From positions 1,860,001 through 1,924,000 of the forward strand of contig NZ_CP093340.1 of assembly GCF_022637415.1 (NCBI RefSeq): 64,000 nucleotides of DNA, given 5' to 3'. Below are positions 28,442 to 35,830 of the stretch, piece by piece. Each line of letters starts with the position of its first letter. The stretch's first letter is position 1. The notes beneath the pieces are model-generated. The model did no database searches. It had not been told where the DNA came from and saw nothing but the letters and a program-made list of their open reading frames with translations. This DNA is from Luteimonas sp. S4-F44. GTDB lineage: Bacteria > Pseudomonadota > Gammaproteobacteria > Xanthomonadales > Xanthomonadaceae. Both the position numbers and the translations under genes were made by a program.

Positions 28442-29014
28442 ATGGCAGCGGATCGCATTAACATCATCACACCAATCATCGCGCCGGCATTGATGCTGCT
28501 CTCCGCCGCAGCGTGCGCCACCGATGCCGTACACAGCGTCCACTTAGGGGTCGATTTGATGACGCTGGTGCGCGAGATCGACGATTCCCCAATCTCCTTG
28601 CACCAGACGTTGATTTCAAACTTCGGCAGCCAGATCGAATCGCCTGACGCCACGATCGAGCTGGGGCCCCTGCTATCCAAGGACGGATTCAGACTCAGCA
28701 ACATATCGATTCGACGCGGACTTCCTCATTACTCGGGATCTTCGTCCGTCGTCATGAGCCTTGACCCGACGCCATGCTATTCGACCTCACAGGTGCGCCG
28801 CGATTTTTCGATCGCTGACACGGGAACCGTTCAACAAGTGAAGCACGGGCCATCAGGAGCATTGGAGAGCACGAAGTTCATAGATTGGATGGCGAGTAAA
28901 ACACCCCATGGTGAAATCAAGTTCTTCCATGATCGCTCGGAATGCGTGGCCACCATCCAGATCAATCGACGCGCTCCCGCCAAGCACAGCAGGAACCGGC
29001 CACCCGAGTCGTGA
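28442..29014 (+). CDS. Hypothetical exported protein
   Basis: 190 residues; not recognised. The ATG at 28442 is chosen because GGGAGGA (28430-28436) lies 5 nt before it. An N-terminal hydrophobic segment (about 7-24, ending SAAACATDA) looks like a signal peptide; the Cys could be lipidated, but the residue at -3 is Ala, so the lipobox is poor. The mature part has two further Cys (TPCYSTS and SECVATI), possibly a disulfide. No known domain seen. It lies at the left of the accessory region and may be strain-specific. Confidence 0.55.
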   Translation: MAADRINIITPIIAPALMLLSAAACATDAVHSVHLGVDLMTLVREIDDSPISLHQTLISNFGSQIESPDATIELGPLLSKDGFRLSNISIRRGLPHYSGSSSVVMSLDPTPCYSTSQVRRDFSIADTGTVQQVKHGPSGALESTKFIDWMASKTPHGEIKFFHDRSECVATIQINRRAPAKHSRNRPPES

Positions 29015-29124
29015 GCATGGGCCGTTCGCTCGAACACACACACCGCCCGCGAAGTTGCAGCGCGGTTTCCGAACAGTAAGATCGGCCCAAGGAGAGGGGG
29101 AGCAAGCAGCCACGGAGGACGGCA

Positions 29125-29583
29125 ATGATGATGGGGAACCCTTCGAAGACCTCGGACGTGTGCAGGAATATTCGCCACGCCGTGTTGAGCGGACACTTCG
29201 CGCCGGGGCAGCGTCTGGAACCGGCCACATTGGCCGATGAATTCGCGACCAGCCTCACTCCGATTCGGTTCGCGTTGCATGGGCTGGCCAGCGAAGGCCC
29301 AATCAACCACCACGAACGCGGCTATTACATGCTTCTCCCCACCGAGGCCTCCCTGCGTAGCCTTTACGGCTGAATGGAAGAGCGGCTGCTGGCGTGCCTG
29401 GACAACAGCGCCTTACCCGATGCCAAGCCGTACCCCTGCCCTGCCCCGAATGACAGTGCCGCCGTCGCCACATGGCAGCTCTTCGACACGATCGCCCGCC
29501 AAACGCGCGATGCCGAGCTGCCTGGCTGGTGGTCACACCCAAGAACGCCCCGATCCAAACATATCCGTTTTTCGGATATGTGA
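29125..29583 (+). pseudogene. GntR family regulator gene interrupted by an in-frame stop
   Basis: Starts at ATG 29125 with GGAGG 6 nt upstream. Residues 1-82 form a GntR winged helix (AVLSGHFAPGQRLEPATLAD, then TSLTPIRFALHGLASEG). A TGA at 29371-29373 interrupts the frame, but the same frame continues directly as MEERLLACLDNSALPDAKPY to a stop at 29583. Related GntR proteins have a Trp at about this point (SLYxWxxxLL), so TGG to TGA is the likely lesion. The 82-residue piece might still be made but would lack its C-terminal domain. Confidence 0.55.
29560..29580. promoter_or_regulatory. Perfect palindromic operator upstream of XRE regulator
   Basis: CATATCCG, TTTTT, CGGATATG: 8-bp arms with a 5-bp spacer, 47 nt upstream of the XRE gene start. 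The size and placement are those of an autoregulatory XRE operator. A terminator role is less likely because no T-tract follows the second arm. Confidence 0.55.
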
Positions 29584-29627
29584 AAAGCAGATTTATGGTC
29601 TGCGTGGACATCAACGGGGGAAAGCCC

Positions 29628-29894
29628 ATGACCAAGAAGTCAGTCTATCGACCCGAGTACAAGATCCTGACCAAGCTCGTTCGCAAGATGCGAGAAGAGG
29701 CCAAGCTTGATCAGGCGGACCTAGCGGTTCTGCTGGTCCGTCCCCAGTCCTACTTCAGTGACGTCGAACGAGGACAGCGCCGGCTCGACCTTCTGCAGTT
29801 GCGGGACATCTGCATGCACTGCGGCGTGGATCTGGTTGAGTTCGTCAGGCGGTTTGAGGAGGCAGTTGCTGAGGCTAACAGCAAGCTTTCATAG
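29628..29894 (+). CDS. Small XRE-family helix-turn-helix protein
   Basis: 88 residues from the ATG at 29628 (MTKKSVYRPEYKI), preceded by GGGGGA. HTH at about 16-70: LVRKMREEAKLDQADLAVLL, then RPQSYFSDVERGQRRLDLLQ, as in Cro/C1 proteins. Length and N-terminus resemble orphan XRE regulators of mobile regions. No toxin gene is adjacent, so a toxin-antitoxin role is not supported. A perfect palindrome upstream suggests autoregulation. Confidence 0.8.
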   Translation: MTKKSVYRPEYKILTKLVRKMREEAKLDQADLAVLLVRPQSYFSDVERGQRRLDLLQLRDICMHCGVDLVEFVRRFEEAVAEANSKLS

Positions 29895-30063
29895 ATGGAG
29901 CTGTCGCAACTCGGGTCGCCGCTTTTTGCCAAGTGAAAGGGGCGGCCTAGCAGGCAAAGTTGAGACCGGCAGACGCAATAGTTGTAATCTCTCAGTAGCT
30001 TGTTCATCCGGGGCGATACCGGAACTCTGTCGGTGCGAACCGAACAGCCCTCAGGAGGCCCGG

Positions 30064-30261
30064 ATGAACGTGCATAAACATGCCGTCTTAAACGAATGGG
30101 CTTACGCGCGCTCCTACATCGAGTCATGCCAGCGAGCCGCTGCCCTCAATGACTGGCTGCACCACTACGACTGGCATCGTCCTCATGCCAGCCTGGGCTA
30201 TAAACCGCCCATCTCCAGAATTCCGATGACGCTGAACAACGTGCCGGGTTTACACATCTAG
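30064..30261 (+). pseudogene. IS481-type transposase C-terminal fragment
   Basis: Only the last part of a DDE transposase is left: NEWAYARSYIESCQRAAALN, then WLHHYDWHRPHASLGYKPPI and a C-terminal NNVPGLHI, the standard IS481-family ending. The catalytic D-D-E region is absent, so the element is dead. It lies next to the aldo/keto reductase remnant and probably marks a past insertion or deletion. Confidence 0.75.
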
Positions 30262-30480
30262 CCGCAAGTTAAGCACTGCATGCCGTCATGGAATGTGCGC
30301 GCCCTGCGTACCCGGCCCGACACCGCGTCCCAAATGTGTAAAGCCGAACGCCTGGTCCAGGCACGCCTGCACCAACAGCGGCTATGCACGCCCCTAAGTG
30401 GACGCAGGCCCGCTTGGAATGGCGCATTGACCCTGAAGCCAGTCGCCGCTTCGGCAGCGCGATGCAAGAGTGCCGGCACC

Positions 30481-30767
30481 GAGACGCCTTGGAGGTCGTG
30501 GCGCGCTGTGCAGTGACGTTCGAGCGTCTTGGCTTCGTCGTCGGTCAGTTGGATGGACAGCACCGCGACTGCGTCGTCGATATGCTTGATCTTGAGTGCA
30601 CCCACGATGGGAGCGTCAACCACGGGGTTGCAGAACAGCCAACAACGCAATCTGTGCCTGCTCGATCCCTCGCTGAGCCGCCACAGCAGCAACGGCGTCT
30701 ACAATCTTCTGGTCGCTTGGCCATGCTCGTCACAAAATTTGCCGGGAAGCATTCGTGCTCCGAGCTA
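30481..30767 (-). pseudogene. Aldo/keto reductase C-terminal remnant
   Basis: Minus-strand pieces read PSDQKIVDAVAAVAAQRGIE then, after a frameshift near 30635, PVVDAPIVGALKIKHIDDAV and LSIQLTDDEAKTLERH. These match the last third of aldo/keto reductases (APIVG-x-x-K-x-x-H-x-x-D). A stop codon precedes the first piece and the N-terminal barrel is missing. It begins just downstream of the intact GST gene on the same strand. Confidence 0.68.
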
Positions 30768-30784
30768 GACTAACTCTCGTCTAG

Positions 30785-31498
30785 TCAGTCTCGACTGTAA
30801 GCTCCGCGCCCCAAAAGTAGATCCATCTTGTCGGGGTCGACCTCCTCGGGTTTAGTCAAGCTCTTGGTGAGCTCGGCCTTGGCTAGATCCGACCGGGTTA
30901 CAGCTGGCCTTGCCGCGATCCGGGCAGTCCAAGCGGTAAGTTGTGGATATGCCGCATCAATCTCTTCGCCTAGGAACATTCTGATAGAGCGCACCCAAGG
31001 GAAGTTTGCGATGTCGACCACGCTGTACTCCTCACCAACGATCCAGTCGCGATTACGCAGCCGATCCTCAAGAACATCCAGCACGCGCCGCACTTGCGAT
31101 CGGTAGCGAGAGAGGGCGTAATCATTTCCCGGGGGAGCAAAGCGGGCGAAATGGATAAGCTGCCCCATCATTGGTCCCAACGTACTCAACTGCAGCATTA
31201 GCCACTGAATCGCCTCGCTTCGCGCATCGAGTCGAGTTGGCATGAGCAGGCCGGACTTGTCCGCGAGGTATAAGAGAATCGCGCCGGACTCAAATACTGT
31301 GTGAGGCCTCCCGCCATAGCCATTGGTATCGACTATGACTGGCACCTTGGAGTTAGGGTTCAACTTGGTCAGCACAGGCCCAAACTGCTCGCCGGCCAGT
31401 ATGTCAATCGGAATTACAGAGTATGACAGGCTCGCCTCCTCCAGCGCCAAGATAATCTTCGATGAATTTGCCGTATCCGCAGCATACAATTCAATCAA
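30785..31498 (-). CDS. Glutathione S-transferase family protein (YfcG/YghU-like)
   Basis: 237 residues. N-terminal thioredoxin-like domain (about 1-85) with YAADTANSSKIILALEEASL and the glutathione-binding NSKVPVIVD and FESGAILLYLAD. C-terminal helical domain (about 95-205) with DWIVGEEYSVVDIANFPWVR. Asn/Ser replace the Tyr of classical GSTs, as in YfcG-type disulfide-bond oxidoreductases. It is the third gene of a SnoaL-Gfo/Idh-GST run with a 3-nt gap to its neighbour. Lower GC than core genes suggests acquisition. Confidence 0.87.
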   Translation of the reverse strand: MIELYAADTANSSKIILALEEASLSYSVIPIDILAGEQFGPVLTKLNPNSKVPVIVDTNGYGGRPHTVFESGAILLYLADKSGLLMPTRLDARSEAIQWLMLQLSTLGPMMGQLIHFARFAPPGNDYALSRYRSQVRRVLDVLEDRLRNRDWIVGEEYSVVDIANFPWVRSIRMFLGEEIDAAYPQLTAWTARIAARPAVTRSDLAKAELTKSLTKPEEVDPDKMDLLLGRGAYSRD

Positions 31499-31501
31499 CT
31501 T

Positions 31502-32605
31502 CTAGCTCCATGACTTGTGTTCGCCTACTCGCAAAAATTTTTCGATAGTTTTATGCAAAGCCAATGCATCATCAAAATTTGGCGATTGTTTTTTGCCTTC
31601 TCGGATGTCACCTACAAACAGGCGATACATGTAGAAGACGTTCCTAGCGCAACTCGGAAGGTCACTGATGTCACCATAGTACGACCTTGGAACCTTCATC
31701 TCGGCGAAGTTGGTACTTCCACGCTCGCATGACTCAATCTTTAAAGGTGAAATATTGACCACAGGGCCTTCTCCTGGGCGCGGAGCAATCCTCAAGTCGC
31801 GCTTGGAACCGCCAATTTCCCATAAGAGTCGATCGCCGCAAGGAAGACCGCCCCTCAACTGAAACGCCAGGGGCACGCCATTTGCAAACTTTCCTGCTGC
31901 CACCATTTGGTCTGGCGTCAACATCGGTATCATCTCACCGGTCTCCTGTACGCGCGCTACAAACTGGCGTTGCGCCAGATGACCGCCGATGGACGCCAGC
32001 GGGCCCAGTACGTATTGCAGCGCCGAAAATGCATGCCCGGCCATAACGGACAAGAGTGTCGCGCCGTTCTTTGGGTCCATCGCATAGGCCTCGCTAGAGG
32101 TGACGTCGTCACCCCAGGTCTGTCCGGAACCAAGAAATGTTGCTGAACGCAAGTCTCCTAGATAGCCATCGGTGAGGAGGTCGCGCAGAAACTGGATTTC
32201 TGGCGAGACGAGCGCCTGCGTTCCGATGATGGCAACTACCTTTCGCTGCTTCGCTAAGCTGGCAAGTTCCTCCGCTTCAGCAACGCTATTGCCGAGAGGC
32301 CACTCGCAGAACACATGTTTTCCAGCCTCTAAAGCCCGTCCAACAAGATCTCGGTGGCGAGACACCTTCACTGTGACAACTACGGCGTCGACGTCGGGAG
32401 AGGCGACAAGAGTGTCGACGTCGTCGAACGCTCGCCCCATACCAAGAGCTTGCACAGCAGCTTGCGCGCTTGCATGGCTTCTGTTGGCGACGCCGACGAA
32501 CTCAATTTCGTTTGATAGCGCCCGGATTGCAGGAATGTGAGCGGTGCTACCCCAACCGCGCTCGGCACTTAGTCCTATCAACCCTAGTCTTACTTTAGCT
32601 GCCAC
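31502..32605 (-). CDS. Gal80-like Gfo/Idh/MocA family protein
   Basis: 367 residues with a Rossmann NAD(P)-binding start (GLIGLSAERGWGSTAHIPAI, about 8-27) and a C-terminal Gfo/Idh/MocA alpha/beta domain. The usual catalytic EKP motif is replaced by EWPLG (Trp102 where Lys is normal), and GLSAERGW resembles the GLNAAKGW of yeast Gal80, a non-catalytic NAD(P)-binding regulator. So this may not be an ordinary dehydrogenase. It is between the SnoaL-like and GST genes. Substrate or partner unknown. Confidence 0.85.
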   Translation of the reverse strand: MAAKVRLGLIGLSAERGWGSTAHIPAIRALSNEIEFVGVANRSHASAQAAVQALGMGRAFDDVDTLVASPDVDAVVVTVKVSRHRDLVGRALEAGKHVFCEWPLGNSVAEAEELASLAKQRKVVAIIGTQALVSPEIQFLRDLLTDGYLGDLRSATFLGSGQTWGDDVTSSEAYAMDPKNGATLLSVMAGHAFSALQYVLGPLASIGGHLAQRQFVARVQETGEMIPMLTPDQMVAAGKFANGVPLAFQLRGGLPCGDRLLWEIGGSKRDLRIAPRPGEGPVVNISPLKIESCERGSTNFAEMKVPRSYYGDISDLPSCARNVFYMYRLFVGDIREGKKQSPNFDDALALHKTIEKFLRVGEHKSWS

Positions 32606-32662
32606 GTCTCTCTCCTATGCCAGGCGAATGTTCCGGACACTGCCGTGTTGACCAAGAGGTGA

Positions 32663-33166
32663 TCAGCCCATAAGCGTGGCGACTAGGTTGTTGTAGCAGT
32701 GAAACGACTTTACCTTTCCGTTCTCCAGATGCCACACGTCGCAACAAGGTACATCGAACTCTTTATTGGTAGCACGAAGGACACCATCGCGGAGCGGAAG
32801 ATCACCACGATGACTGCCTTGCAGTCTGAGCTCGACCACCACCACATTGTTAGGGGCGGAATAAACTTCCAGAAGCTCACGGTGCATGTCGGGATAAGCA
32901 CGGATCAGACCAGTAACCGGCTCTCGAATTTCCTGACCTACCCATCTTTGTCCTGACGGCACATCGAGAAAATATCCGTCGTCAGCAAAAAGAGAAACAA
33001 ATCTATCCGCATCGAGGCTACCTGACTCAGCCACCAGGTACAGTTCCTTGACGATATCTACGTTGCTCGGAAACGGCTTCGCTTCTGCGACGGTACGCCA
33101 AGCTAACGGTCCCGCAACGAGCGTTGTGAGTCCGATCAGAATCGAGCGGCGATGAAAGACTGTCAT
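32663..33166 (-). CDS. Exported SnoaL/NTF2-like protein with Tat-type signal
   Basis: 167 residues from the ATG at 33166 (MTVFHRRSILIG). The N-terminus has a twin arginine before a hydrophobic core and AEA-KP as a probable cleavage site, so export, perhaps by Tat, is likely. The mature part is an NTF2/SnoaL-like cone fold (about 38-160; VDIVKELYLVAESG, FADDGYFLDVPSG, VWHLENGKVKSFHCYNNL), a family of small cyclases, isomerases and binding proteins. First gene of the three-gene operon. Exact function unknown. Confidence 0.8.
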   Translation of the reverse strand: MTVFHRRSILIGLTTLVAGPLAWRTVAEAKPFPSNVDIVKELYLVAESGSLDADRFVSLFADDGYFLDVPSGQRWVGQEIREPVTGLIRAYPDMHRELLEVYSAPNNVVVVELRLQGSHRGDLPLRDGVLRATNKEFDVPCCDVWHLENGKVKSFHCYNNLVATLMG

Positions 33167-33215
33167 TTCGCTTCCTCGTTCAATGTTGAGATCTGCAGCC
33201 ACACTTTAATCGAGC

Positions 33216-33252
33216 ACTAGTTGCTCTACTAGTACCCACTTATTTGTAAGTG
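33216..33252. promoter_or_regulatory. Cluster of palindromes upstream of the SnoaL-Gal80-like-GST operon
   Basis: Two ACTAGT palindromes at 33216-33221 and 33228-33233 (12 bp apart) and a perfect inverted repeat CACTTA-TTTG-TAAGTG at 33237-33252, 50-87 nt upstream of the operon's first start codon. Likely operator/promoter region; the regulator is not identified, though an HxlR gene lies 0.7 kb away. Confidence 0.42.
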
Positions 33253-33983
33253 TAACGGCGCACCTTTAACTCGGCACCGAGCTAATAATTGCAGCTGATC
33301 TGCTCTCATCGGACTTAGCAGAAGCGTCGATAAAGGCCCAGCGGATGGCAACTCGACCGACTTAAGGCCGTGGTGGTCAGCATGATCGCGGCGAAGATGG
33401 ACATCGCGCTGTTTGAGATGCGGAACGCCTTACGACCCACTGCCGCCTTGGCAGCGCTGTCCCGTCAAGAAGGTGCGCTAAGCGTGTAGCGGAGCAGGAT
33501 TGGTCGGATAGCGGCTGACGTCAGACCCACATGCATTGTTCGATCAGCCGCATCGCGCTCGGCCGGCTCTCGAACTCCGCGCGAAAGAGAGATGGGGCGC
33601 TTGCGAAGAGGCGGGGACGCCCGCCCAAGCTTCAGAATAGCGATCTGCGAAAGCGCACGCGTTCGACCGTGCGCTTTGCGGCGATGGGCAGAAAAGGACA
33701 CCAGGTCGCCCTGCTATCTCCTTTCACTGGCGCGGATACTACTTAGTTCAACATCTGCATTTCGGCCTGTAACGGGCGCTTGGAAGTGTTCGCTTCGGCC
33801 GTTGAGATGCTCGATTCTTGACCCGGGCTAATTCTCGGCACGCATGCTCGCCGCCAGCCGATCGACCGGCCTATTGCTAACGGGTTCTCGGCAATTCAGC
33901 CTGTCACTGAAGCCTTTTAATCCGAATACACCTACAATCTTGCGCTATATTCTCGATAAATTCCAAGCACTTGAAAGGCGCCA
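33253..33983. other. 731-base region without an intact gene
   Basis: No complete gene is convincing. A plus-strand stretch near 33598-33680 reads KRRGRPPKLQNSDLRKRTRS, which resembles the head of an Arc/CopG-type DNA-binding protein, but nothing continues the domain. The rest has short unmatched frames and lower, uneven GC. It looks like accessory debris. Confidence 0.4.
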
Positions 33984-34322
33984 CTACCTTTGTGCTGCTA
34001 TTTTCTCGACCCGCCTGATGTTCCTATCCCCCCACTCACAGACGGCTGAGAAGCTTTCGCAGAAGTCGTGACCGAACGCCGTCAGCTCGTACTCCACATG
34101 AGGCGGCACGGTCCTGTGATCGATCCGGCGCACCAGCCCGTCGGCCGTCATCGCCTTCAACTGTTCGCTCAAGACCTTCTCGCTGACGTCGCCTACCAGG
34201 CGCCGCAAGGCGCTGAAGCGTCGCCGTTCGCTGCGTAGATGATAAAGGATCAGCAACTTCCATTTTCCGGCGATCAGATCGAGCGCCGCCTCCAACCCAC
34301 AAGCGAACCGACGATGATTCAT
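33984..34322 (-). CDS. HxlR family winged-helix regulator
   Basis: 112 residues from the ATG at 34322 (MNHRRFACGLEAAL), with AGAGGA 6 nt upstream. The HxlR core is present: CGLEAALDLIAGKWKLLILY (Cys9 in the usual sensing position), then VSEKVLSEQLKAMTADGLV and a wing ending VEYELTAFGHDF. Divergent from a truncated MBL hydrolase gene, so its original target is probably lost or reduced. Confidence 0.86.
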   Translation of the reverse strand: MNHRRFACGLEAALDLIAGKWKLLILYHLRSERRRFSALRRLVGDVSEKVLSEQLKAMTADGLVRRIDHRTVPPHVEYELTAFGHDFCESFSAVCEWGDRNIRRVEKIAAQR

Positions 34323-34384
34323 GAGCAATCCTCTGTCAGATTTATACGATTACCTTTACATATGTACTAGACAGAAGGTGCCCT

Positions 34385-34645
34385 ATGCAACCATATTCTT
34401 ATGCATCGCCGCCTTCAAGCGATCGGCTCATGGAGCAGATGATGGAGCTTGGAACGCCAGCTGTGTTGACGCCCGGACAGGCCGTCGCCGCAGCCGTCAT
34501 CCTTGAAGCTCGCGTCGTGATGCCTATTCACTACGGCATCCGGGGCGCTGAGAATTACGCGGAGGCCGAGCGTTCGCTTGAGCTGTTGTGCGAAGCGGCG
34601 GCCCGGCGCATGATCGCCGTCGACGTCCTGGAGCCAGGGAGCTAG
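34385..34645 (+). pseudogene. Internally deleted metallo-beta-lactamase-fold hydrolase
   Basis: An 86-codon frame from ATG 34385, with AGAAGG 6 nt upstream. Residues from about 22 read LGTPAVLTPGQAVAAAVILE and ARVVMPIHYGIRGAENYAEA, the C-terminal end of UlaG-like MBL hydrolases (P-x-HYG motif). The metal-binding HxHxDH half is absent, so the first 18 codons join straight to the tail, as if the middle were deleted in frame. It is divergent from the HxlR gene and 5 nt ahead of the metalloprotease gene. Confidence 0.55.
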
Positions 34646-34650
34646 ATCGC

Positions 34651-35589
34651 ATGGAAATGACGCGGACGCGGCGCATGATCGCGGCTGTGGCGGAACGCTC
34701 CCGCATTTGCGTTGTGCTTGGAGGCCTGTTGGCTCTTGGAGCAGGCGAAGTCGTTTCGGCCCAGAGCGCGACGCTGGACACCACGGACGTCGACCTCTTC
34801 TACCGCCTTTATGAGCAGACATCGGGAAGTCCGAGCGCGGATCAACTGCAAACGCTCTACATCGACGCCGGCTCACCCGGTTTGAGAACCTTTTTTGATG
34901 CTCGGCGGACGACCGCACCGCGTCTCGCCATGGCCATCGCGAGCAGCCCTGCCATCTACGAGGAAGCTCGCCGGTGCGCGGCCATCCTTCCCCGAGTGAA
35001 GAAACGGGTCGACGCCGCCTTGGCGAAGCTTGTCGATCTTTATCCGCAGGCGCGACTGCCGACCGTAACCGTCGCCATCGGCCGCGGTCGGCCTGTCGCC
35101 ATCGCCAGCCCGATCGACGGCGTGCAGGTGGGGCTGGAGGCGCTTTGCGCAACGGACTTCATCGATCCAGACATAGAGAACCGGTTCGTGGGCGTTCTGG
35201 TGCATGAGTATGTTCACGCCCAGCAGAACCCGCTTTTGACCGAGAAGGACGCACCAACGGTGCTCGAAGCCGCTCTTCTCGAAGGCGGCGCCGAATTCAT
35301 CACGTCGCTGCTGATCGGACGGCCGGCCTATCTCTACTTAGATCCCCTCGTTCAGGGCCGGGAACAGGATATCGAGGCGGCCTTCGCCGCCGAAATGCAC
35401 AGCGCCGATCTCTCCAATTGGTTTTACAACTCGACCCCTGAGAAGCCGGGAGATATCGGCTATTGGGTCGGCTCTCGGATCGCAAAGGCCTATTACGAAA
35501 AGGCGACTGACAAGACGGCCGCACTGCACGACATCCTCACCGCTTCTGACGCGCCCGCCTTTCTCGCCGCCAGCGGCTGGGTGCGCTAG
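34651..35589 (+). CDS. Exported predicted zinc metalloprotease, DUF2268-like
   Basis: 312 residues from the ATG at 34651. An N-terminal hydrophobic segment (about 17-38, ending VVSAQ) suggests a signal peptide. The zinc signature HExxH is in GVLVHEYVHAQQNP (His185, Glu186, His189), with LLEGGAEFITSLL supplying a likely third ligand about 22-26 residues later. This layout matches DUF2268-type predicted proteases. It follows the MBL remnant by 5 nt. Base composition is below that of the core genes. Confidence 0.75.
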   Translation: MEMTRTRRMIAAVAERSRICVVLGGLLALGAGEVVSAQSATLDTTDVDLFYRLYEQTSGSPSADQLQTLYIDAGSPGLRTFFDARRTTAPRLAMAIASSPAIYEEARRCAAILPRVKKRVDAALAKLVDLYPQARLPTVTVAIGRGRPVAIASPIDGVQVGLEALCATDFIDPDIENRFVGVLVHEYVHAQQNPLLTEKDAPTVLEAALLEGGAEFITSLLIGRPAYLYLDPLVQGREQDIEAAFAAEMHSADLSNWFYNSTPEKPGDIGYWVGSRIAKAYYEKATDKTAALHDILTASDAPAFLAASGWVR

Positions 35590-35595
35590 GCCTCA

Positions 35596-35751
35596 TCAGG
35601 CAGCACGTCCAGTGGCGGCACGCGCGATATGCAGATAACGGCAAGCTGAATCAGAAAGCAGCGGTCGCAGCAACAAGGCGGCGGCTCGCGCGATCCGATC
35701 CTTGTCCCGGGCGTCGATCTTAATATCCAGACGGGCGGCCGCGTTTCTCAT
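35596..35751 (-). pseudogene. DUF1778 (TacA-type) antitoxin, truncated
   Basis: Start at 35751 reads MRNAAARLDIKIDARDKDRI, then ARAAALL: the ribbon-helix-helix head of DUF1778 antitoxins. After about residue 27 the sequence departs from the family and ends at 51 residues, about half the normal length. No acetyltransferase toxin follows; the metalloprotease gene ends just beyond. The head and its operator (35765-35785) are intact, so a DNA-binding fragment could still be made. Confidence 0.5.
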
Positions 35752-35764
35752 GGAAATACTCCTA

Positions 35765-35785
35765 TGTACGGAAATCTGCCGTACA
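35765..35785. promoter_or_regulatory. Perfect inverted repeat upstream of the antitoxin remnant
   Basis: TGTACGG, AAATCTG, CCGTACA: 7-bp arms with a 7-bp spacer, 14-34 nt upstream of the antitoxin start. Typical of an autoregulatory toxin-antitoxin operator. Confidence 0.55.
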
Positions 35786-35830
35786 CAGGCGAGCGGAGCA
35801 AATGACGCGAGCGTTCGGATATCGCTCCGT

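Noticed and set aside
29628..29894. XRE gene as an antitoxin of a toxin-antitoxin pair
   Set aside because: No small toxin-like gene flanks it on either side; only remnants and an IS fragment follow.
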